From DAMCZI01 sp032095175 (GTDB lineage Bacteria; Bacillota; Clostridia; Clostridiales; Caloramatoraceae), in contig DAMCZI010000063.1 in the NCBI GenBank assembly GCA_032095175.1, forward strand, positions 1 to 20,481: a stretch of 20,481 bases of DNA. Direction: 5' to 3'. The number at the start of each line of letters is the position of its first letter. Position 1 is the first letter of the stretch. Made by a program: the position numbers and the translations under genes. Below, piece by piece: positions 14,232 to 20,481 of the stretch. A model generated the notes under the pieces. The model did no database searches. It was not told the DNA's origin and saw only the letters and a list, made by a program, of their open reading frames with translations.

Positions 14232-14933
14232 TCAATATTCTCGCAAAATTAGTGGACTTCCAATCCATATGTATGTGCAGCCTTCTGAAACACTATATCT
14301 TAAGGCTATATTCAAATTCACCTTTTTATTCATATACTCTATACTATCATTAATATAATGTGTATAACCTGACATGCTAGTGAGATTCCCATACTCAATT
14401 CCACCATCTATTTTTCCATCAAAATATGAAAATATTTTTTCTGCTGCCTTCTTCCTCTCCTCCCTATTCTTGCATTTGCCATACCTTCCTTGTATTAAAG
14501 ACGAAAAGGAGGCCTCTGCATTATAAATTAAAAATGCATTAGAAATTGTCCTCCTTATATTATTATTAATATTCCTATTATCCTTATAGTGTGATAAAGT
14601 AAGCGAGACATATATTAAATTTTCATCATTCAAATTTCTGCATATAACCTGTGCAGATGTTGTATCATTAGAATCATTTGCAATAACAGCTCCGTCTGAG
14701 TACTGCATTTTATAACTTTTATCAAAGCCAGCAGCATTAATAAGGTTTTCTGCAACCCTTTCAATACTGTCCTCTGTATTTATTTTTGCGCTTCCCTCTA
14801 CTTCCATTTTTACAAAATCTGCTCCTGACAATGCCAAGCATCTTGAAATATCAGGCTTTTCGTCGCATTTAATTTTGGGAAACAATAACATCATTATTAA
14901 CAGTGCTGCAGTTATTCCAATTATTTTTTTCAT
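14232..14933 (-). CDS. ywmB: YwmB-like secreted protein (DUF1779)
   Basis: 233 residues. The N-terminus has a basic MKK, a hydrophobic core (about 4-18) and then KIKCDEKP, which is a signal peptide or anchor; the cysteine is not in a clean lipobox. The rest alternates strands and helices, including RCLALSGADFVKMEVEGSAK and the repeated SLTLSHYKDNRNI-type segments. The family has a structurally known two-domain fold but no assigned biochemical function. Identification leans on length, signal sequence and position between atpC and murA, where B. subtilis has ywmB. The start is ATG 14933 behind GGAGGG. It should be translocated, so a cell-envelope or sporulation role alongside murA is plausible but unproven. 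The 179-bp gap upstream must contain its promoter; no strong hexamer pair is obvious there. Confidence 0.75.
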   Translation of the reverse strand: MKKIIGITAALLIMMLLFPKIKCDEKPDISRCLALSGADFVKMEVEGSAKINTEDSIERVAENLINAAGFDKSYKMQYSDGAVIANDSNDTTSAQVICRNLNDENLIYVSLTLSHYKDNRNINNNIRRTISNAFLIYNAEASFSSLIQGRYGKCKNREERKKAAEKIFSYFDGKIDGGIEYGNLTSMSGYTHYINDSIEYMNKKVNLNIALRYSVSEGCTYIWIGSPLILREY

Positions 14934-15097
14934 AATAACCCTCCAATAAAGGACAACTATCTGTAATCTTTTCCCTTTTTAATATATTTATTCATTTATG
15001 CTATAATTGGTTATTTCAAGCTTGACTTTTATGATTAAAATAACTGCGGCATTTTTAAAATATTTATCAACGATATTATTTTTTCCATAAATAAAAA

Positions 15098-15129
15098 GAA
15101 GTACACCTATCATTAAATAGATGTACTTC
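15098..15129 (-). terminator. Terminator of the atp operon, enclosing the atpC stop codon
   Basis: GAAGTACA (15098-15105) pairs with TGTACTTC (15122-15129), and CTAT (15107-15110) with ATAG (15117-15120), leaving a six-base loop. The minus-strand tail is TTTTTATTT. The atpC stop codon (15113-15115) lies in the loop, so the last codons of atpC form the 5' arm. Confidence 0.8.
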
Positions 15130-15529
15130 CTTTTATCTCTAGAACTTTAATTCTTGCCTTTGCTCTTAAAAGAGCCAGCCTTGCTCTTTCAATATCAACA
15201 TTTTCTTCTTTCTTTTCAATTCTTTCTTCTGCCCTTTTAAGAGCTTTTTCAGCCCTTTCTCTATCAATATTATCAGCCCATTCTACAGCATCAGTGAGTA
15301 TGATGACATGATTCTCACTAAATTGTACAAATCCTTCCATTATTGCAAACAATTTTTTATTATTTTTTGCCTCAAGTTTTGCAGCAGATGGTACTATACA
15401 GGATACAAATGGAGAATGGTTTGCCAGTATCTGAATTCTTCCCGATATAATATCTAGGCTTACAGAGTTTACTTCTTCATTAAAGAATGCTCCTTGAGGT
15501 GTAATTATTTTCAATACAAATCCCCTCAT
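15113..15529 (-). CDS. atpC: F1 ATP synthase epsilon subunit
   Basis: 138 residues. Epsilon is part of the central rotor stalk and inhibits ATP hydrolysis. The N-terminal beta-sandwich carries KIITPQGAFFNEEVNSVSL and GRIQILANHSPFVS, and the C-terminal two-helix arm is ERAEKALKRAEERIEKKEEN through RARLALLRAKAR. It starts at ATG 15529, one base after the atpD stop, with AAAGGAAG upstream. TTG 15514, behind GAGGGG, gives the more usual N-terminus MKIITPQG and is a real alternative. It is last in the operon. Confidence 0.93.
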   Translation of the reverse strand: MRGFVLKIITPQGAFFNEEVNSVSLDIISGRIQILANHSPFVSCIVPSAAKLEAKNNKKLFAIMEGFVQFSENHVIILTDAVEWADNIDRERAEKALKRAEERIEKKEENVDIERARLALLRAKARIKVLEIKGSTSI

Positions 15530-15530
15530 T

Positions 15531-16940
15531 TTATGCTTCCTTTACATCATATCCCATTTCTTTGCCCTTTGCTGTTACATCTTCAATACTGCCGCACATA
15601 TAAAAGGCTGACTCTGGAAAATCATCATATTTCCCCTCAAGTATTTCCTTAAATCCCCTTATTGTTTCTTTTACAGGAACATACCTCCCGGGTATTCCAG
15701 TAAACTCCTCTGCAACATGGAATGGCTGTGAAAGAAATCTCTGTATTCTCCTTGCCCTTGATACTATTGTTTTGTCCTCCTCTGAAAGCTCATCAATTCC
15801 AAGTATTGCAATTATATCCTGAAGCTCCTTATATCGCTCAAGTATATTTTTCACCCTCTGAGCCACATCATAATGCTCCTCTCCAACAGTTCTTGGATTA
15901 AGTGCTCTTGAGGTTGAATCCAGAGGATCAACTGCTGGATATATTCCAAGCTCCACAATAGATCTTGATAAAACTGTTGTAGCATCTAGAAAGGCAAAGG
16001 TTGTAGCAGGTGCAGGATCAGTAAGATCATCTGCAGGTACATATACAGCCTGAACGGATGTTATGGAACCATGTTTTGTTGATGTTATTCTTTCTTGAAG
16101 TGCACCCATTTCTATTGCAAGGGTTGGCTGATACCCAACTGCAGAGGGTATTCTTCCAAGAAGTGCTGAAACCTCGGAGCCTGCCTGCGAAAACCTGAAT
16201 ATATTATCTATAAAAAGTAAAACATCCTGTCCCTGATCTCTAAAATATTCAGCCATGGTAAGCCCTGTCAAAGCTACTCTCATTCTCGCTCCAGGCGGTT
16301 CATTCATCTGTCCAAATACAAGTGCAGTTTTTTCAATTACCCCAGATTCCTTCATTTCGTTATACAAATCATTTCCTTCCCTTGTTCTTTCTCCAACTCC
16401 AGTAAAAACTGAGAGTCCTCCATGCTGTCTTGCTATGTTGTTTATTAATTCCTGTATAAGAACTGTTTTTCCAACACCTGCACCACCAAAAAGTCCTATT
16501 TTTCCTCCTTTTTGATATGGAGCCAAAAGATCAATTACCTTTATCCCTGTTTCAAATATTTCTGGTTCAACAGATTGTTCCTCAAAGGAAGGAGCCTTTC
16601 TATGTATAGGATAGAAGTCCTCAGACTTTATATCCCCTCCATTATCTATTGCCTGACCTAGCACATTAAACAGCCTTCCAAGGGTCCCTTTTCCTACAGG
16701 TACAGTTATGGGCTTTCCTGTGTCTTCTGCTTCCATTCCTCTTCTAAGCCTTTCTGTTGTGTCCATTGCAATTGTTCTTACAACATCTCCTCCAACATGC
16801 TGCATAACCTCTGTAACCAGAGTTCTGTTTTCATGCTTTATGTGTATTGCATTAAAAATACTTGGTAGATGCCCATCATCAAACCTAATGTCTACAACCG
16901 GTCCAATTATTTCAACAATTTTTCCTATTCCTTCTGCCAT
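15531..16940 (-). CDS. atpD: F1 ATP synthase beta subunit
   Basis: 469 residues, the catalytic subunit that makes ATP from ADP and phosphate. The P-loop GGAGVGKT is at 152-159; catalytic E184 lies in GERTREG (183-189); the Walker B run LLFIDNIFRFSQAGSEVS follows; and the DELSEED lever appears as DELSEEDK. All key residues are present. The start is ATG 16940 behind GGAGTG, 11 nt after atpG. Confidence 0.98.
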   Translation of the reverse strand: MAEGIGKIVEIIGPVVDIRFDDGHLPSIFNAIHIKHENRTLVTEVMQHVGGDVVRTIAMDTTERLRRGMEAEDTGKPITVPVGKGTLGRLFNVLGQAIDNGGDIKSEDFYPIHRKAPSFEEQSVEPEIFETGIKVIDLLAPYQKGGKIGLFGGAGVGKTVLIQELINNIARQHGGLSVFTGVGERTREGNDLYNEMKESGVIEKTALVFGQMNEPPGARMRVALTGLTMAEYFRDQGQDVLLFIDNIFRFSQAGSEVSALLGRIPSAVGYQPTLAIEMGALQERITSTKHGSITSVQAVYVPADDLTDPAPATTFAFLDATTVLSRSIVELGIYPAVDPLDSTSRALNPRTVGEEHYDVAQRVKNILERYKELQDIIAILGIDELSEEDKTIVSRARRIQRFLSQPFHVAEEFTGIPGRYVPVKETIRGFKEILEGKYDDFPESAFYMCGSIEDVTAKGKEMGYDVKEA

Positions 16941-16951
16941 TCTATCACTCC

Positions 16952-17794
16952 TTAATCCTTAAGGGCTTCTGCACCGCTAACTATTTCAGTTATTTCCTGG
17001 GTAATATTGCTCTGTCTTACCCTATTATAGGTATTATGAAGTCTTTCTAATATTTCAGATGCATTTTTTGTAGCGCTGTCCATTGCTCTCATTCTTATTG
17101 CATATTCACTGGCAGAGCTGCTAGCAATGCAATAATATATTGTATTTCTTATGTATGCAGGGATAAGATATTCCATAACATCCCCTACCGATGGATCAAG
17201 TTCAAAATATTTTTCAGTTTTTCTCTCACCAATATCAATTGGAAGGAGTTTTAACACCTCAACATCCTGACTTAATGGAGATTTATATTTAGTATAAAGA
17301 ATATTAACAGCTCTTACCTTTCCCTCATTAAAATATTTAATAATATGTTTAACAATGTCGTATACCTCTCTCTGTGAAGGCACTATTCCTATCTCTACAT
17401 ATTCAGCAATTGTTTCATATTTTCTTTTCTTAAAAAAAGTCCTTCCTCTCTGACCCAGGGTTATAAGAAATACTTTTTTTTCATGCATTTCATCCAATGC
17501 CTTATTTATTACATTGGCATTATAGCTGCCACTAAGCCCTGAGTCTGATGTAATAATAATATAAAGATAAGTGTCGCTATCCTTTTCCTTTCCATAGGCA
17601 TTCTCCTGTATCATTCCAAAAGCATTATTTGAAATCTCATTAAATGCCTCAAAGTAACCTTTTGTATTTTCCAATATACCTCTTGCCTTTTTAAACTTTG
17701 AAGTTGCTACAAGCCCTACTGCCTTTGTTATCTTCTGTGTATTTTTTATGGATTTAATTCTCCTTTTTAAATCCGAAAGACTTACATCGCCCAT
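16952..17794 (-). CDS. atpG: F1 ATP synthase gamma subunit
   Basis: 280 residues, forming the rotating central coiled coil. The N-terminal helix LKRRIKSIKNTQKITKAV (about 7-24) and the C-terminal helix MRAMDSATKNASEI through VRQSNITQEITEIVSGAEAL are the conserved ends that pair as the stalk. The preferred start is ATG 17794, after GGAGT and four bases past the atpA stop. A longer frame to 17833 would overlap atpA and lacks a ribosome site. Confidence 0.96.
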   Translation of the reverse strand: MGDVSLSDLKRRIKSIKNTQKITKAVGLVATSKFKKARGILENTKGYFEAFNEISNNAFGMIQENAYGKEKDSDTYLYIIITSDSGLSGSYNANVINKALDEMHEKKVFLITLGQRGRTFFKKRKYETIAEYVEIGIVPSQREVYDIVKHIIKYFNEGKVRAVNILYTKYKSPLSQDVEVLKLLPIDIGERKTEKYFELDPSVGDVMEYLIPAYIRNTIYYCIASSSASEYAIRMRAMDSATKNASEILERLHNTYNRVRQSNITQEITEIVSGAEALKD

Positions 17795-17798
17795 ATTA

Positions 17799-19313
17799 TT
17801 ACTCCTCTGACATAAAGGATTTCTTAAATTCATTAATATTAGCTTCCAGAGCCTTCTTTATTTCATCATCCAATTCTTTTTTTCTTTTTATCATATCTAC
17901 GATATCTCTATGGTGAGAATTCATATAATCAATAAATTCCTTTTCAAACCTTATCACAGCTTCTGTAGGGATATCATTAATAAAATTATTAACAGCAGCA
18001 TAAAGTATTATAACCTGCTCCTCCACAGGCATTGGTTTATACTGTTCCTGTTTTAATATCTCAACCAACCTCTGACCTTTTTCTATTCTTGCCTTTGCTT
18101 CCTTATCCAAATCTGAGCCAAACTGAGCAAAAGCAGCAAGCTCTCTATATTGTGCAAGTTCAAGCCTGAGTGTTCCTGCAACTTGTTTCATAGCTTTTAT
18201 TTGAGCACTTCCTCCAACTCTTGATACGGATATTCCTGGATTAATAGCTGGCCTTATTCCAGAAAAAAATAAATCTGTCTCAAGGAATATCTGTCCATCG
18301 GTAATGGATATTACATTTGTAGGCACATATGCACTAACATCCCCTGCAAGAGTTTCAATTATAGGAAGTGCTGTCATTGAACCACCGCCAAGTTCGTTAG
18401 AAAGCTTTGCAGCACGTTCCAAAAGTCTCGAATGTATATAGAATACATCCCCTGGATAAGCTTCTCTTCCTGGAGGACGTCTTAAAAGTAGGGACATGGT
18501 TCTATAGGCTACAGCATGCTTTGAAAGGTCATCATAGATTATTAGAACGTCTCTGCCGCCATACATAAATTCTTCTCCCATTGCACAGCCTGAGTATGGA
18601 GCAAGGAACTGCATAGGTGCTGGTTCCGCTGCAGAGGCAGATACTACAATGGTATAATCCATTGCTCCAAAATCATCAAATATGTTTACAAGTTGAGCAA
18701 CTGTTGATTGCTTCTGTCCAATTGCAACATATATACAGATTACATTCTGTCCCTTTTGATTTATTATTGCATCTAAAGCAAGAGCAGACTTCCCTGTCTG
18801 TCTATCTCCTATTATCAATTCTCTTTGACCTCTGCCAATTGGTATCATGGTATCAATTGCCTTTATCCCTGTTTGAAGAGGCTGTTTTACTGATTTTCTG
18901 TCTATTACTCCTGGTGCTGCTGCTTCAACAGGCCTTGTTTTTTTTGTTTTTATTGTTCCCTTACCATCGATTGGCATTCCAAGGGCATTTACAACTCTTC
19001 CTATCAATTCTTCCCCAACTGGAACTTCAACAAGCTTTCCAGTCCTCCTCACAGTATCCCCTTCACTTACACCCTCCTCCTGCCCGAAAAGAACAGCTCC
19101 AACATTATCTTCCTCGAGGTTTAAAGCCATACCATATATGTTGTTGGGAAACTCTAAAAGCTCCCCTGCCATGCAATCCTCTAGGCCATATATTCTGGCT
19201 ATTTCATCACCAATTTGAATAATTGTTCCTACATCTGAGGTTTTAAGCCGGCTTTCATAGGTCTCTATCTGCCTTCTTATAATTGAGCTTATTTCATCAG
19301 GCCTGATACTCAT
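17799..19313 (-). CDS. atpA: F1 ATP synthase alpha subunit
   Basis: 504 residues; the regulatory nucleotide-binding subunit that alternates with beta in the F1 head. The P-loop GDRQTGKSA is at 169-177, and the arginine-finger segment PGISVSRVGGSAQ is present. The N-terminal RPDEISSIIRRQIE binds delta. It starts at ATG 19313, two bases after the atpH stop, with GGTGGTG upstream inside atpH. Confidence 0.98.
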   Translation of the reverse strand: MSIRPDEISSIIRRQIETYESRLKTSDVGTIIQIGDEIARIYGLEDCMAGELLEFPNNIYGMALNLEEDNVGAVLFGQEEGVSEGDTVRRTGKLVEVPVGEELIGRVVNALGMPIDGKGTIKTKKTRPVEAAAPGVIDRKSVKQPLQTGIKAIDTMIPIGRGQRELIIGDRQTGKSALALDAIINQKGQNVICIYVAIGQKQSTVAQLVNIFDDFGAMDYTIVVSASAAEPAPMQFLAPYSGCAMGEEFMYGGRDVLIIYDDLSKHAVAYRTMSLLLRRPPGREAYPGDVFYIHSRLLERAAKLSNELGGGSMTALPIIETLAGDVSAYVPTNVISITDGQIFLETDLFFSGIRPAINPGISVSRVGGSAQIKAMKQVAGTLRLELAQYRELAAFAQFGSDLDKEAKARIEKGQRLVEILKQEQYKPMPVEEQVIILYAAVNNFINDIPTEAVIRFEKEFIDYMNSHHRDIVDMIKRKKELDDEIKKALEANINEFKKSFMSEE

Positions 19314-19315
19314 TT

Positions 19316-19864
19316 TTAATCACCACCCTTTAGAAGCCTTTCTTTTATATCATCAAATTTTCCTTTTATTGTTCCATCAATGATTCTATCACCAACTCTA
19401 AGATATACTCCCCCAATTACACCGGGGTCTACAATATTTTGAACCTCTATATCACAATTATATTTTTGTGAGAGTTTATTCTTAAGCATATCCATCTCTT
19501 CATCCTTCATCTTCACTGCAGTTGTAGCATATGCTATCTTCATATGTTTATCCTTATAGACAAGATATTTGTAGTCATAATAAATAGCTCTGATTCTTTC
19601 CAGCCTGTTGTGCTCTAAAAGGATGTATATAAGCTGGATTATTTCCTGATCGACCCTTCCCTTAAATATCTCCTGTATTACATTCTTTTTTTCACTATTT
19701 GTAATGTTAGGATAATCTAAAAAATCCCTTAGTTCTCTATTTTCAAGCATTATTTTTGATAGCTCTCTAAACTCTTCTAAAAATCCCTCAGTCCTGTTTA
19801 AGGATTTTGCAACCTGGAAAAGGGCTCTTGCATATCTTCTAGATGCAATATCATCCTTCCTCAT
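19316..19864 (-). CDS. atpH: F1 ATP synthase delta subunit (OSCP)
   Basis: 182 residues. Delta joins the top of F1 to the b-subunit stator. The RRYARALFQVAK motif (about 9-20), the DYPNITNSEKKNVIQEIF segment and the C-terminal GVIGGVYLRVGDRIIDGTIK are typical. ATG 19864 follows the atpF stop without any gap (TAGATG), and the ribosome site (AGGATGGG) is weak, suggesting coupling to atpF. Confidence 0.95.
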   Translation of the reverse strand: MRKDDIASRRYARALFQVAKSLNRTEGFLEEFRELSKIMLENRELRDFLDYPNITNSEKKNVIQEIFKGRVDQEIIQLIYILLEHNRLERIRAIYYDYKYLVYKDKHMKIAYATTAVKMKDEEMDMLKNKLSQKYNCDIEVQNIVDPGVIGGVYLRVGDRIIDGTIKGKFDDIKERLLKGGD

Positions 19865-20347
19865 CTATGTACCCATCCTATCAATAAACTCAGTTATCAT
19901 TTTATGATGTTTATCTTCATCTAATTTTTCTCCTATAACTTTAGCTGCTGCCATAAGAGATATATTAACAATTTCATCTTTAATCTCATCCTTGGCCCTT
20001 TCCATTTCTCGTTTTGCATCTATTCTTGCACGATCTCTTATGGATTCTGCATCTTTTTTAGCTTCATCCAATATTTCATCAGAAAGAGAATCAGCCCTGG
20101 ACTTATATTCATCTAGAATATTCTTTCCTTCCTTTTTAGCGCCCTCAATTTTTTTTGCATATTCCTCCTTAAGCTCATTTGATGCTTCCAGATTTTTTTT
20201 TGCATCTTCAATCTGATTTTCAACTGTTTGTCTTCTTTTATCAATAAAATCAGAAACAGGTTTAAAAAATCTGTGCTTTAAAAAAAGATATAGCACTATA
20301 AAATTTATAATAGTTAATATCACTGTAAATGGGTTTAAGCTCAACAT
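19865..20347 (-). CDS. atpF: Fo ATP synthase subunit b
   Basis: 160 residues. One N-terminal membrane helix (about 7-25, FTVILTIINFIVLYLFL) is followed by a long, highly charged helix (about 30-140) that forms the peripheral stator coiled coil, then the delta-binding end (KVIGEKLDEDKHHKMI). It starts at ATG 20347 behind AGGGGAG; the GTG at 20353 lies inside that site. Subunits a and c are expected further upstream, outside the window, so coupling-ion type cannot be judged. A repeat element lies immediately upstream. Confidence 0.95.
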   Translation of the reverse strand: MLSLNPFTVILTIINFIVLYLFLKHRFFKPVSDFIDKRRQTVENQIEDAKKNLEASNELKEEYAKKIEGAKKEGKNILDEYKSRADSLSDEILDEAKKDAESIRDRARIDAKREMERAKDEIKDEIVNISLMAAAKVIGEKLDEDKHHKMITEFIDRMGT

Positions 20348-20377
20348 TATCACTCCCCTAAGGACTTAATGTCTTAT

Positions 20378-20481
20378 ATGTTTCGCATAAATGATTCACA
20401 TTGCTCGACCCTAAACATTTATGCGGAATCATATTCCTTAATTCATTAATCGCACAACACCCAATGTAAAATCTTTAGTGC
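20378..20481. repeat. Two-hairpin intergenic repeat, copy B, cut by the window end
   Basis: It aligns with copy A over its whole visible length: TTTCGCATAAATGATT, then CATTTATGCG, TTCCT(T/A)AATTCAT, then AATGT(G/A)AAATCTTTA(T/G)TGC. Hairpin 1 survives as CGCATAAATG/CATTTATGCG with a longer loop that includes TCGACCCTAA (20405-20414). Hairpin 2 is incomplete because the window ends. It starts about 30 nt upstream of the atpF start codon. Confidence 0.7.

Noticed and set aside
18617..19222. A 201-codon open frame on the plus strand opposite atpA
   Set aside because: It lies fully within atpA, is leucine-rich as expected from antisense of a conserved gene, and shows no family resemblance.

Overview
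The window is AT-rich, densely packed, Clostridium-like DNA from a spore-forming Firmicute. It carries yyaC, spoIIID, spoIIQ and spoIID, has strong AGGAGG-type ribosome sites with several GTG/TTG starts, and shows a gene order shared with Bacillus subtilis (atpFHAGDC - ywmB - murA - spoIID - spoIIQ - spoIIID - mbl - fabZ). No phage, insertion-sequence transposase, CRISPR, tRNA or rRNA was found. Species cannot be named from the sequence alone.

Layout, left to right. 1-332: a roughly 215-nt region that folds as a multi-branched structured RNA, followed on the + strand by a TtcA-like tRNA thiolation ATPase. 1110-2440: an unrecognised membrane-anchored protein (minus) and, divergently, the sporulation protein YyaC (plus). 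2446-8059 (all minus): an accessory-looking cluster made of a three-part regulator, a DUF5058 membrane protein, a second membrane protein, a PepT-like M20 peptidase whose start overlaps the preceding gene, and an M20D amidohydrolase. A large two-hairpin repeat lies between the two hydrolases. I infer an uptake-and-hydrolysis module for a peptide or N-acyl amino acid. 8121-10594: fabZ overlapping an ECF S-component-like membrane protein, then mbl and spoIIID. 10803-12750: spoIIQ and spoIID, which build the forespore-mother cell channel and degrade septal peptidoglycan, each with a plausible sporulation-type promoter. 12959-14933: ywmB-murA. 15113-20347: atpFHAGDC, the F1 part plus subunit b of F-type ATP synthase; atpB/atpE should lie beyond the right edge.

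The most unusual non-coding content is: (i) the structured RNA at the left edge; (ii) two copies of a degenerate double-hairpin repeat, one between the M20 genes and one immediately upstream of atpF, the second cut by the window end; (iii) a nearly perfect 27-bp inverted repeat with REP/RAYT-like ends between spoIID and murA; (iv) a tandem GTGTTAATA repeat inside an otherwise strong promoter ahead of the DUF5058 operon, a good candidate operator. Several starts were moved from the longest open frame to the codon correctly spaced from a Shine-Dalgarno site; each case is explained in its entry.
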